Assembly: GCA_963978545.1 (NCBI GenBank)
Contig: OZ021722.1
Span: 8,213,401-8,277,400, forward strand
Reading direction: 5' to 3'
Length of the DNA: 64,000 bases
Origin: Linyphia triangularis
Taxonomy: Eukaryota; Arthropoda; Arachnida; Araneae; Linyphiidae
Each line of letters begins with the position of its first letter. Within the stretch, counting starts at the first letter, position 1. The notes below the pieces were generated by a model. The model did not search any database. It was not told the origin of the DNA and was given only the letters and a program-made list of their open reading frames with translations. The translations under genes were made by a program, and so were the position numbers. This document shows, piece by piece, positions 24,450-35,350 of this stretch.

Positions 24450-24905
24450 TTATTTATTTATTCTATTCTATGTTTCGAAAAAGCCATAAAGACAAAAATT
24501 TCTGCCCAATGCGATTTTTTTTTTTAATTTGCGATCAAAGTTACCTTGTTAGACTTTGGCGAGAAAACGATTCATTCCGCTGGCATTGAATACGACATCA
24601 CGGCTTCCCAAACAGCTTGGCTTTAAATACAGCAGCGGAAACCAGATTTGCAAGTTCCTTTCAAATCACGCCAACCTGTACGGGAATATGGCAATGGTCT
24701 ACCAACTTAACGCCAACTATTTGGCACAAACCTCACGATAACCATAGAAATGGTAGGAACGCTTGATATCATAGATTTTTCTGACGCTTTTCAACTTAAC
24801 GCCAACTATTTGGCACAAACCTCACGATAACCATAGAAATGGTAGGAACGCTTGATATCATAGATTTTTCTGAGTGTTTTGATCAGACTGGTTTTGGCTC
24901 GGTTT
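24450..24905 (+). repeat. Unit body block, copy 1, with an 89-bp tandem duplication
   Basis: The body block with landmarks GGCGAGAAAACGATTCATTC, GTTTTGATCAGACTGG and TTTTGGCTCGG recurs at about 25060, 28710 and 59040. In this copy a segment starting CAACTTAACGCCAACTATTT (24703) is repeated from 24792, an 89-bp head-to-tail duplication. A 61-codon frame at 24556-24741 shows limited similarity to frames in the other copies, but frameshifts and stops break it elsewhere. No exon is called. Confidence 0.6.
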
Positions 24906-25059
24906 TGAGGCATTTTCTTTTCTTAATATTTGACTAACTTAATTTTTTTAAAGAACTTTTGTTTAAATATTTGGATCAGAAAGATATTCTTAATAAATAT
25001 AAACTAATTTCACTCGTTTTCAAAAAATGCGGGAATCGTCCATCCTCGCATTTTTAAAT

Positions 25060-25689
25060 TTATTTTTTAATTAATTCAAAAAGGCCATAAACACAAATGT
25101 CTGCTCACTGCCCTTTTTTCCCCTCCAACTTTCCCCTTACCTGTTAGCCTTAGGGTAAGAAAACAATTCATTCGGGTCGAATTAAATGTAATGTCACTTG
25201 ATCTGAAACAACTTGGCTTGAATTGCGGCAGCAGAAAACAGTTTTCTAAGTTTCTCGCAAATCGCGCCAACCTGTTCGGAAAATGGCAACTGTTTACCAA
25301 ACCAACTCCAACTATTTGGCAGAAGCACCTCACGATAACTATAGATAACGGAAGGATGTCATGACGTCGCAGTTATAGCGTAGTGTTTTGATCGGACTGG
25401 TTTTGGTTCGGTTTTGGGGCATTTTCTTTTCTTAATATTTTAAATAAGTAATTTTTTTTAAAGACCTTCTTTTTGGAATATTTGGGATCAAAAATAAATT
25501 CTTCATAAATATTAACTAATTTCACGCGTATTTAAAGAATGCGGGAATTGGTCCATCGTCGAAATATGACCGTAACGATTTTGTTCAAAATTGCTGTGAC
25601 TAATTGGTGTTCTAAATATTCCCACTTTCGAGATTTACATAGAAATTTGATTGAAAGTCGTAAAAGGTCGGAAAACGGACATCTTTAAC
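25060..25689 (+). repeat. Unit body and tail blocks, copy 2
   Basis: The body (about 25060-25460) is followed by the tail (25490-25689), ending AAAACGGACATCTTTAAC. The order is the same as 59040-59700. Just after the tail an F4 element has inserted at 25690, at nearly the same spot where the 59.7-kb paralogue took a SINE. Confidence 0.65.
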
Positions 25690-26109
25690 CAGGGTTCCCA
25701 CGGTCATTAAAAGTGCTTAATATTTTTGAAATTGTTTTCAAGGCCTTGAAAGTGCTTGAAAATGCTTAAAGGTGCTTAAAAGTCCTTGAAAATGCTTAGA
25801 GGTCCCTAAAAGTCCTTAATTTTTGTAGATATTGTGTGGCCAACTGCCAAATTTATGAAAATACAATTTGGACTGCTATCCCCCCCGCGTGACCGCCACT
25901 TATCTGCACCGTATCGGAATTTTCCGACATTTGTATTACGCATCCACCAACTTGTAACTTTTTTGGTAGAATATACTTTATTAAAAAATTTATATATAGA
26001 CATGATGCCTGAAAACAAATTTTCAAAGGTCCTTAAAAATATTAATTAGGTCCTTAAAAGTCATTGAAAAGTCATTAATTTTAAGTTTGTGATTTGAGTG
26101 GGAACCCTG
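25690..26109 (+). mobile_element. F4 hAT-like MITE
   Basis: Exact 12-bp inverted ends CAGGGTTCCCAC and GTGGGAACCCTG. The 5-bp duplication TTAAC lies at 25685-25689 and 26110-26114. Subterminal words alternate CCTTGAAAGTGCTTGAAAAT-like text on the left and TCCTTAAAAGTCATT-like text on the right. The paralogues at 35540-35550 and 59690-59700 lack it, confirming the boundaries. A second copy at 52766-53879 has its own 5-bp duplication TAGAT. Confidence 0.85.
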
Positions 26110-26239
26110 TTAACACTGAAAAGTAACCATTAACAAGAAAAGGACATTTTCCATTTTAATTCGTAGATTTTTTTTTATAGTGTTTTAATGCTTTTAAAGA
26201 GTCGTTTAAGGCCAACCCCGTAACGTTTATTTCCTTATT

Positions 26240-27669
26240 CAGGGGTCGCAGACGTCCTATGTCTCCTATAAATCCTATATTTTTAAAAAAATCGGAAAAA
26301 ACGTCCTATATTGTCCTATATTTTTTAATTGTCCTATATATCCTATATTTCTACGTTGATTCGACCTATATTTTCTTCAAATTCGTAATAACGGCGCCGT
26401 TCGTTGTGATTTTTTATATTTCGGATTCTTTGCCGCGATCGTAAGTGAAAGAGACCTGAGCAATGTTTGTAAGGGACTGCGTCTTATTACTTGTAACGTC
26501 ACGTGCTGCACAATCTACAACTCAACTCAACTGGACCGCGAGAGTTGTGAAGTGTAAACATGATAACTTTTTCATAGCTCGTGGGCTTGAATTTCTGATC
26601 TGTTTTCTCCTCCAATATTGTAAATTAATTGGTAATAATGCAGCAAGGTAGCGAAAAAGAAAGATATGCAGAAACAAAACTCTGCCACGGGAACAACGGA
26701 TAAAAACAACTTTCAGGACTGAAAGAACGACATTTCGAGTGCTCAGTCAGTAATTGATGTCAGGAAACAAAAGGGATTTACTGTTCGGTATCGGATAGCG
26801 ATATTTTCAAAAAAATCACTAACAATGAAAATCATGTCAAAACGTTGTGTTGTCCAAGTGCCGGAAAACCAAGTCAACTGGTTGCCACATTCGGCGATAA
26901 ATCACCCACTTTCCGCCGCCAATCCATCCGACACCAAATATTAAATCTGAACCACTAAAAGACTGCAAAGCTAACAGGGGTTAAGATTTACTGTACGGTC
27001 CCCCTTGGCGACTTTTTGAAAGTTGGCGATTCGACACCGAATGTGTTTTGACGTCATTTGGATTTGGCGGCACAGCCTTTTGATGCCATTTTCAATTTGG
27101 CGATTTAAAAAAAAAAAAAAAAAAAAAAAACCACCAAAGGGGATCGTACAGTTGATCTTAACCTAAACAGGAAATTGGGATAAAAATAAATTTTAAAGAA
27201 ATTGGGGCAGTTCTAAGCACTTATAGATGCTGGAAGACTCGAGATTGCAAATAATGTAATTAATAAAACTTATTTATTGATGAATACTAAGAGTGTGTGT
27301 GGAATATTGAGGTAATAACGAATAAAGGATGACATATTCAGGATTCAGGCGATTCTTGTTTTGATGGCGTGTTTTCTATTCTCTTAAATTCAGTATAACA
27401 AGTTTTAAAGGGAGTTATTTTCTAAGTACTTGATTACAGATATTCCTCTCTTAAAAAGGATAATTTATGTTAATTGGAACTGTCCTCCCTAAGTTCGTCA
27501 TGTATGTTCATTTAAATAACGTTTCATTTAAAGTTTTAATTAATAAAATATGTAACGAGTTAATTTTAAAGTTCAGTAGAGATTGTGGGCATTTATTTGA
27601 TGTTTTATATTGTCCTATATTTTTTTTGTAAAAATCCTATATATTTTTATTTTGTCACTTTGACCCCTG
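26240..27669 (+). mobile_element. F2 hAT-like element
   Basis: Left end CAGGGGTCGCAGACGTCC and right end CACTTTGACCCCTG, sharing an 8-bp terminal inverted repeat CAGGGGTC. The 7-bp duplication CCTTATT lies at 26233-26239 and 27670-27676, and paralogous empty sites are at about 35665 and 60030. Both ends carry clustered TCCTATA words (at least eight on the left), which are plausible transposase-binding sites. A TTAA-flanked MITE is nested at 26981-27161. No transposase frame is visible. Confidence 0.8.
26981..27161. mobile_element. TTAA-flanked MITE nested in F2
   Basis: TTAAGATTTACTGTACGGTC at the left pairs with GATCGTACAGTTGATCTTAA at the right as an imperfect ~28-bp inverted repeat. Both ends coincide with TTAA (26981-26984, 27158-27161), as in piggyBac-like MITEs. 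The interior has GGCGA-rich text and an A-run near 27107-27130. Confidence 0.65.
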
Positions 27670-27940
27670 CCTTATTTGAATTCCGAATCTAAAATGTCGG
27701 AAGCCAAAATTATTTCCGTTGAGTGGTTAGTGATTTATCCATGACCAAAAATTGCCTATAAAGGGACTACTAAAGGGATAATTGGTTAATTTTCCCCGAG
27801 GAAAGGGATAAATTCATTCCGTTTTATTCAATCTTGCAAGATTTTGTCGCCATATTTCAATTCCGCAAACCGATCTATTTAATAATATAACCACTGAAAA
27901 TAAAGTTTTTAAAAATAAATTGTTATGTTCATTAAAGTCC
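27670..27940 (+). repeat. Unit block resuming after F2
   Basis: TTGAATTCCGAATCTAAAAT, GAGTGGTTAGTGATTTATCC and ATAATATAACCACTGAAAA match 60030-60290 in order, and 35680-35770 in part. It directly continues the sequence interrupted at 26239. Confidence 0.7.
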
Positions 27941-28500
27941 CCATAAAAGTCGTATTCTTAAAAATCCTAAAATTGCATTTACATTTTTCAATAATTTCTT
28001 AAAAAAGGAAAAAAAAAAAAAAATAATCCTAAAATAGTTCTTACATTTTTTGATAATTTCCTATAATAATAATGATTTAAAATAATAATTAAAAATTCCA
28101 GAAATTCCCGATTTCGTTTCCAACACCCGCTGGAAAAACTCCAATATCTCTCCAAATGAGAAAAATGGATTTAATTAAATTCGCATGTTTGTTAAAATAA
28201 TGATTGTTTAATTATGTTGTTTTTCTAAAAAGTTGTTAAATGTTCAATTTTGTGAAAATTGACGGTTTGCAGACTGCAGAAGCAAACAAGCTTTGAATAA
28301 AATGTATCGGTGTTGGGAGCCTATGTCAGCTTCAAAAGAAATATCCCTAGATGGTTTTTAATTTTCCCTAGAAGCTTTAGAATTATTCCTAAAAATTTAA
28401 ATATTATCCCTAAAAGTTAAAGAACTATCTACAATTTTTAGGAATTATCCCTAAAATTCCGTCCTAATTTTTGTTTTAGAAAACTCACTGCATCCCCTTG
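27940..28500 (+). mobile_element. F1 element upstream of exon copy 1
   Basis: The F1 body blocks are in order: CCTAAAATTGCA words, CCAACACCCGCTG, GCATGTTTGTTAAAATA, TGCAGACTGCAGAAGC, then ATCCCTAAAA words. The left end is decayed. The right end (ACTCACTGCATCCCC) runs directly into the exon-like segment, as in the other three copies. The shared TGCAGACTGCAGRAGC sequence distinguishes this exon-linked F1 subtype from solitary copies. Confidence 0.65.
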
Positions 28501-28570
28501 TCCTTGCTGGATACCAATAAGTGGAGCAGTTGACCACACCTCACCGAGAACTATTCCAGTGTCAAATCAG
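28480..28570 (+). CDS. Candidate internal exon, copy 1 of 4
   Basis: A T-rich tract ends in AG at 28478-28479, and a consensus donor GTGAGTG follows at 28571. The 91-nt segment stays open in one frame, ending ...SGAVDHTSPRTIPVSNQ. The same C-terminal half is present in three more copies with whole-codon length differences. I do not recognise the protein family. The first ~20 nt derive from the right end of the F1 element, so the acceptor would be transposon-supplied. Divergence from copy 3 (about 12 of 91 positions) is similar to that of the flanking intron, so selection is not evident. It may be a real alternative exon or a relic. Confidence 0.35.
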
Positions 28571-29091
28571 GTGAGTGTCTTTCGTGTCCATTTACATATT
28601 GTTGCTGAATTATCCGAATAGGTTGCTTTGTAACTTGGAGCTTACGGTCAATAACTTCTAAAGCGCTAGATTCTTTAAAAATCCGATGTAATCTGCAGAA
28701 GGCACAATTTTTTTTCAATTGTAAATGTTTTGAAAAGACCATAAACACTAAAATTTCTGCTCAATGAGCTTTTAAAAAAAAAATTGCAATCAAAGTTCCC
28801 CTGTTAGACGTTGGCGAGAAAACAATTCATTCGGGTCGAGTTGAATGTGACGTCAATAGGTCCCAATATCTTGGTTTGAAATGCAGTAGCGGAAACCAGT
28901 TTTGCAAGTTTCTCGCTAATCGTGCAACCTGTACGGGATATGGCAATGGTCTGCCAACGCCAACTACCTGGTAGAAACCTCACGATAACCATAGAAACGG
29001 AAGGATTTCTTGATGTCACAGATTTTGTTGAGTGTTTTGATCGTACTAGTTTTGGCTCGGTTTTGGGGATTTTTTTCTTTCTTAATATTTA
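28571..29091 (+). repeat. Unit intron and body block, copy 3
   Basis: After the donor, the sequence follows 58894-59440 almost base for base: TTACATATTGTTG, GAGNTTACGGTCAA, TTCTAAAGCGCTAGATTCTT, then the body block with GGCGAGAAAACAATTCATTC and GAGTGTTTTGATCG. It is interrupted at 29092 by the F5 element and resumes at 33909. Confidence 0.8.
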
Positions 29092-29353
29092 CAGGGTGGC
29101 TACAGAACCTGGATTTCATGGAAATCTGAGAAATGTCAGGGAATTTCACTCTTCTGGAAAAATCAGGGAAATGTCGGGGAATTTTGAAATTTTTAAATTT
29201 CCCTTCTCGCATGCTCCATGCGGACGTCTACCTATCGGCTCGTGTCACGTGAAGTGGATGCTGTGATGTCACCGCGTTGAATACAGTTTTTTTCCCCCAT
29301 GTACTTTTTTAAGTCCGTCTAAAAAGCCCCCAATATCTGGCTACTTGGCCAAA

Positions 29354-30364
29354 TATCGAGCCCGAAATAGCCCCATTTATGGTGAAAATACCAGACGGCC
29401 AATCCTTTAAAGCTCTATGTAAGCTAATGAAAGATTCCGCCAATGGCGACATTAAATTTCGAATGCAGGGAGAATTCATTAAGACAAACACCTGCTCCCA
29501 ACATGACCATAGAGCTGTCACTACTTTTCTCACCCAAAACAATTTGACTACTATGCTATAAAATAAATCTCCGAATAGACAGGCCGATAAAAGCGGTCAT
29601 TAGAGGGCTCCCCATTTACATTGAAACCCAGGAAATTGTTGAGGAAGTTAAAGAACTTGGTTTCTCTGTAGATCGTGTCACCCAATTGAGAAGGAATCGT
29701 GACCAAGCTTTATTGCCCCTTTTTCAGATAGTTGTAAACCAATCGCACGATCGCAATTCAGCCAATGCTATATGTCAGGTCAAAAACCTCATGTATATGA
29801 CCTTTTGAAATTGAAAAGTTTAACAGGCCAGGAGCAGTAAATCAGTATTTTAATTCTCAAACTTGGTACCATAGTAGCCAGAATTGTAAAATGAAACCCA
29901 ATTGCTTGAGGTGTGCAGGGAAACATATATCTTTAGACTGCCCAAACAAGGTAATGATTTAATTCCACCAAAATGCTCAAACTGCGGCGGTGATCACACC
30001 GCAAAATTACAGAGGATGCAGCAAATTTTCAAAAATCATTTAAAAACGCTATGCCCCAGAAGAAAAACAAATGGAAAACTACGCTCGACAACCTCCTCAC
30101 ACTAGATTCACCCTTGCTAATCAGCACACTGAAAATAGTCGTAGCTACGCCCAAGCTACCAGTTCCGCTCAAGCCACTGGAAACTCAGACAACCAGAGCC
30201 AAAACAGAAATCCCGAAACTAACTTCTTCAGAATTAATTACGAAAATGCCCAACGGCCCCAAAACCTCATAAAATCTATAGAAACTATGTGTTCCACCAT
30301 GAGCAAACTCATTGACGTTTATGATCAAATTATACCCAAATTACAGCTAGAAAACCACCCCATA
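29354..30364 (+). pseudogene. LINE ORF1 (gag-like) remnant
   Basis: Pieced across frames, the product has a Pre-C2HC-like region (IKAVIRGLPIYIETQEIVEE near 29590-29650, with LPLFQIVV after it). Cysteine knuckles follow: CLRCAGKHISLDC at 29910-29945 and CSNCGGDHT at 29972-30000. This order is typical of Jockey-clade ORF1, which packages LINE RNA. The 5' end is lost. Frameshifts occur near 29560, 29800 and 29950, and the distal part (30071-30364) reads on without a stop into the start of ORF2. Confidence 0.8.
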
Positions 30365-33020
30365 ATGTCTACAAACCTCCTCGGTTTTCGTATTTGCTTC
30401 TGGAACGCTGACGGACTTGCCCCTAAAATAGCCGAACTCAGGAGACTTTGTTTCCAAATTCAATCCTGATATTATTCTTGTACAAGAAACCCTTCTCCCC
30501 CTTCACATTAAAATCTCGATGCCTAATTACACCACCTATAGAAATGATAAAAACCCCAGATTAAATGCCACCCGTAAACACGGAACGGCTGTTTTTGTTA
30601 GGAACTCCATTCCCTACTTTTGTAAACGAACCTCTAATTTCCAAACCATCGAAGCCACTATCATCACTCTCACCCCTAATAATAATGTTAATCTGACCCT
30701 TGTTTATGTTCCTAACACCCCCCCCCCCCACCTAATTTTATTGATTAACTTTTAGCTATTTCAAATTTTAACAGCCTTATTATGTGTGGCGATTTCAATG
30801 CCAAGCATCACCGTTGGAATGACAATGCAAACAGATCAGGGGCCAACTTAGCAGACTTAGATGATAACAATAGTTTTACTATTGCCCCCCCCCCCCCCCC
30901 ACTCGTTTTGGCAATAACTGCTTTCACGATCGATCTGATGCTCATTAGGGGATTCCTCTATAACTAGGCCATTAAATATTTCCCTGATCTGTCCTCCGAT
31001 CATAATCCTATCATTGCTTATTTTGATGCCAGCTCCCCCCCCCCCCCAATACTACATTCAAAACAAACTGGCAAATTTACCGTGACATTCTTGAAAATAC
31101 GCACAACCTTCCAAATTCTATAAATAATACCTCTGAGTTTGGTTCTGCTATTGATGAACTTACTCTTACAATCAAAAATGCTCACCATAATGCTTTAATC
31201 ACTATTAAAACTAAACATGACACCTACCCCCCCCCCCCCCCCATATTAGGCACCATATTAAAGTTAAAAACCAGCATCGTAGAGACTTTCCAAAGTCTAG
31301 AGACCCCCCGTTTTAAAACCCTTGCAAATGGGTATCAGCGAATCATTCTAAATCTTTTTCAACAACATTACCAAAAATCTTGGACGGATTATATTTCCTC
31401 CCTCTCCACTGAAGACGACTCTTTATGGAGAGCTAATAAACATTGTAAAAGAACCTACACCAAAATCCCATCGCTTGAGGGACCAAATGGAATTGCATTC
31501 ACAGATAATGCCATACTTTTGCTGATGCCTTTGAGCAACAATTTTAAAACAACCCCTCTCAGCAACCCGACCACAACAAAGCAGTTGAAAATTATGTTAA
31601 AGGTAAAATCGCTATTTCCCCCATCCACCCCATTGAACCTGCCAATCTTGACGAAGTTGTTGGCTACATCAAAGCTCTTAAAATTAATAAAGCTCCCAGT
31701 AGGGAAGGAATCACAAACAAAATGGTTAGGATTTTCCCTCCTAATATCACAACTTATTTTGTTTCTATTCTGAACATTATTTTCAGCCTTCATACCTTCC
31801 CTACCGCTTGGAAAACTGCTGCAATTATCCCTATTAAAAAAACCTGGAAAAGACGCTGCTGAGGCAACTAATTATAGGCCTATCTCTCTATTACCAGTGC
31901 TAGTTAAAATTGCTGAAAAAGTAATCAAAAAGAGACTTATTAATTACCTTAGCAGCAAGGATATACTTATACCCCAGTAATTCGGCTTTAGAAGTGAATT
32001 ATCAACGTCCCATCAACTACTGAGGGTCATTGTTTATATCCAAGATTACCTTTCTCCCAGCAGGCATACTGGAGGGTTATACCTTGATATAGCTAGGGCT
32101 TTTGATACTGTCTGGATTGACGGCCTTGTTTACAAATTGCTCCATATTAAAACTCCTGGTTATCTCACCCAAATTATTTACTTCTACCTCACTAATCGAA
32201 CCTTCACTGTTCAAGTAAACAAACACTACTCCACCCTTAGACATTAAAGCTAGTACTCCCCAAGGCTCAATTTTAGGTCCCCTCCTGTTTAATATTTACA
32301 CTAATGATATCCCCCAATCTCCTAAAACCCTGCTCAGACTCTTTGCTGATGAGACAGCAATTCTTTCTGGATCCCTCAACCATAATGTTATACACAGAAG
32401 AATTCCAAACCACATTACTGATCTTGAGGGTTGGCTCGATAGATTGCGGATTCAAATAAATGTATCAAAGATTGCGGCTGTTTTTTTCTCCAAAAACCAA
32501 AAGCTCCCCCCCCCCCCCATCTCCACATGCATCGTGAACAAATTAACTGGACTAAGAGCACCAAATACCTTGGCATCATTTTAGACAGTAAATATCATTT
32601 TAGACAGATAACTCACCTGGACCCCTCATTGTATTTACGTAATTGATAAATCTCGCAAAGTTGCTGGTGCCCTTAGAACACTCATAGGCCGTCATTCCCC
32701 CCTTTCTATCCAAAACAAAACCCTCCTCTACAAGTCCGTCGTGCGTCCAGCAGTACTTTATGCCGCTCCAATCTGGGGAGGCATCCAATGCAGCCACTTC
32801 CAAAGAATAGAAACTTTTCAAAATAAAATACTGGGGTACAACATTGTCCATGCACCATGGTACGTACGTAACAAAGACATTCGACGAAGCCTCAACATAT
32901 TAGAGAAGCTATACAAATTCTAAAACTTTCTTCCATTCCGTCGATAATCATCATAATACCGAAATCCAAAATTTTAAAACTTATGATCCCAATAAAAAGA
33001 GAAATGCAATCAGACCTAAA
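30365..33020 (+). pseudogene. LINE ORF2 (endonuclease-reverse transcriptase) remnant
   Basis: The frame opens at ATG 30365. An AP-type endonuclease is seen from FRICFWNADGLAPK (about 30385), through IILVQETLL (30470), to CGDFNAKHHRW (30784-30816). Reverse transcriptase motifs follow: LYLDIARAFDTVW (about 32080), TPQGSILGPLLFNIYTNDI (32255-32310) and the catalytic box. There the usual FADD reads FADE (32341-32352), replacing a metal-binding aspartate. The C-terminal part includes YKSVVRPAVLYAAPIWGG (32730-32780). Stops, for example at 31978, and poly-C frameshifts show it is inactive. Confidence 0.88.
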
Positions 33021-33961
33021 AGCACTTTGTACCTAAATGACAATTAATAGTTCGCCTCCGACACTGCTCCTGCCTGTGTAAACTCCCATCGTTTTATGTA
33101 AACAGACATCGTTTGCTCCATTGTACCCTCGCTCCGCTCCCGACCTGGCCCCCTCCCATCCCCTTCTTCATTCGCGGTTTTTCAGTTTACTGTCTTGCTG
33201 TGTATGCTATCCTGTCCCTTTTACACCTTATGTAACCTTCAGACATGATGTGCATTAATGATTTCTACTTATTATTTATCCCGGAGTTCGAAGTACTTCA
33301 GGTTCTATAAACTCCTTCACTCATCAAAACATTCAGTCAGTCTGGCTACTTGGCCGATTTGGAAGAATGACGATTCCGAACTTTTTCTACTCCCAGCAAC
33401 TAATCCAAACCGTCGATATCCCACCCACAACCGCCTGTTGATGTTTCGCTTTTTATTATTATTATTATCTGGAATCATTATTATGCATGGAACAATTATT
33501 TCTGTTAGATTTCTGATGATCCTATAACTTGGTAGCGCAGCTATTATGCTATGAACAGGAAACAGCATGTGACATATATTAAAGAAAATAACATGTTTTA
33601 TTTGTGTTATTTTTGAAATTAAAAAGAAAAGTATTGCTTGGTTTTGCTTTACCTTGAAGTTGGTGTATTTTTTAATTCATATTTTCCTTTCTTTTTCATC
33701 TAAAGATGTTTGTTTTGATTTTTACCACAAATTTATTATGGCGAAATTATACTTTGACTATTTAGAATTAAATTTACTAATTAAATTTTTTTTTTTTAAT
33801 TCTCCATTATTTGGTTTTTTGAATTATAGCGCACGTCAGGAATCTTCTGGAAATCAGGGAAATGTCAGGAAATTTTATTTCTCAAATTCTGTAGCCACCC
33901 TGTATTTAAGTAACTACTTTTTTAAAGAACTTTTGTTTAAATATTTGGAATGAGAAAGAAA

Positions 33962-35350
33962 TCTATAATAATAAAACAAGCTGTGTGTCTGTCTATCTGT
34001 CTGTCTGTGGCTCTGTGGATCTATAGAAACCTACTTAAAATTGGAGTAGAGCTCTGAAATTTTCAGCATAAGTAGTTTTTGGCCTTCTAATTTTATACAT
34101 CATAAACAGAATGTTAAAATTTTAATTAGTTCTTTTTTAATTAATTTTTTAATTAATTAATAAATATGTTACAAAACGATATCTAATAGGGCTACAGCTC
34201 TGAAATTTTCAGCATAAGTAGTTTTGGCCTTTTAATTGGACTTTTTAAAAACAGAATTTTAAATTTTTATTTTGTTCTTTTTTAATTTTTTTAATTAATT
34301 AATAAGCATTTTACAAAGCAACTACTAATAGGGCTATATGTCTGAAATTTTCAACATACGTAGTTTTGGCTTTATAATTGTATACATCACAAACAGTACA
34401 TTAAAATTTTAATTAGTTCTTCTTAAATTAATTTTTTTAATTAATTAATAAATATGTTACACAATGATATCTAATAGGGCTACAGATCTGAAATTTTCAA
34501 CGTAAGTAGTAATGGCCTTTTAATTGGTCTTTTGAAAAAAATAATTTTTATTTTGTTCCTTTTTAATTAATTTTTTTTTAATTAATTAATAAACATTTTA
34601 CAAAACGACTACTAATAAGGCTACAACTCTGAAATTTTCAACATAAATAGTTGTGGCCTTCCAAATGGATTTTTGAAAAATATATATATATTTTTTTTTA
34701 ACAAATATTTTACAAAGGGACTTGTAATTGGGCTACATTTCTGAAATTTTCAACACAAGTAGTTTTGGCCTTCTAATTGGACTGACAAAAAAAAATGTTA
34801 AAATTTTAAATTTGTTTTTCAATTAATTTTTTCACAAAAAGCGATTTCGAATAGGCTTAGATCTATGAAAGTTTTAACATAAGTAGTTTTAGCCTCAAAT
34901 TTTGCTTTCCATAAACATGTGTTAAAATAATCTTAAAGCGGTGTTGTATTATTGCATTAACGGGGAATTTTTTTTCTTGATAAGGGAGAGGCTTCTAATA
35001 TTAAGGCTTTACGTAGCAATTAGATTTTAGTGAGTGAAGCGAGCTTATGCTTACGCAGCAATGAACCTTTCAGCGAGCGAAGCGATCCTATCTTTTAACG
35101 AGTAAAACAAGCTTTTAACGAGTGGCAATGAATCTTTTAACGATTAAAATAAGCCTGTGTTTATGTGTCCATGAACTTTTCAGAGAACGAAGCGAGCTCG
35201 ATTTTGCGTAGAGATGAACCTTCCTGCGAGCGAAGCGCCAAAAACTGGGTTCTATACACGAATGACAGATTTCCGCAATGCGAGGCCTCACAGCTAGCTA
35301 AAATATTGCACAGGTTAAAATTTCGTAGCGAAGCACGGGTATTTAGCTAG
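33962..35350 (+). mobile_element. Helitron B (non-autonomous)
   Basis: A at 33961, then TCTATAATAATAAAACAAGC with a GTCTGTCT tract, and an end GGGTATTTAGCTAG followed by T. The paralogue at 59485 has the unbroken target GAAAGATATTCTTCATAAAT, so insertion was between A and T without duplication. Internally, a ~140-150-bp motif with CTGAAATTTTCAACATAAGT and TAGTTTTGGCCTT repeats seven or so times, then ACGAAGCGAGC words lead into the shared Helitron 3' end. It has no coding capacity. Confidence 0.88.

Larger units (their letters stand above)
29351..33340 (+). mobile_element. Jockey-type LINE, 5'-truncated, dead
   Basis: A 3,990-bp non-LTR retrotransposon bounded by a 15-bp duplication TCTGGCTACTTGGCC (29336-29350, 33341-33355). 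It begins in mid-ORF1, and no poly(A) tail is visible before the 3' duplication. ORF1 has zinc-knuckle motifs, and ORF2 has an endonuclease followed by reverse transcriptase, in the Jockey order. Both are broken by frameshifts and stops. Five poly-C runs of 12-16 bp lie in ORF2. Confidence 0.9.
29092..33902 (+). mobile_element. F5 element split by a LINE
   Basis: Left end CAGGGTGGCTACAGAACCTG and right end CTGTAGCCACCCTG are the F5 inverted termini. The 6-bp duplication TATTTA is at 29086-29091 and 33903-33908. The F5 interior (GGAAATGTCGGGG words, then CCGAACTTTTTCTACTC) matches the 45354-47074 copy. A LINE occupies 29351-33340. Paralogues at 24.9, 25.4 and 59.4 kb have the empty target sequence. 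Confidence 0.85.

Noticed and set aside
28922..29266. 114-codon frame in unit body copy 3
   Set aside because: It crosses the boundary of the F5 insertion at 29092, so the frame is a chimera of repeat sequences.
31455..31793. 112-codon minus-strand frame
   Set aside because: Antisense shadow of the LINE ORF2 reverse-transcriptase region.
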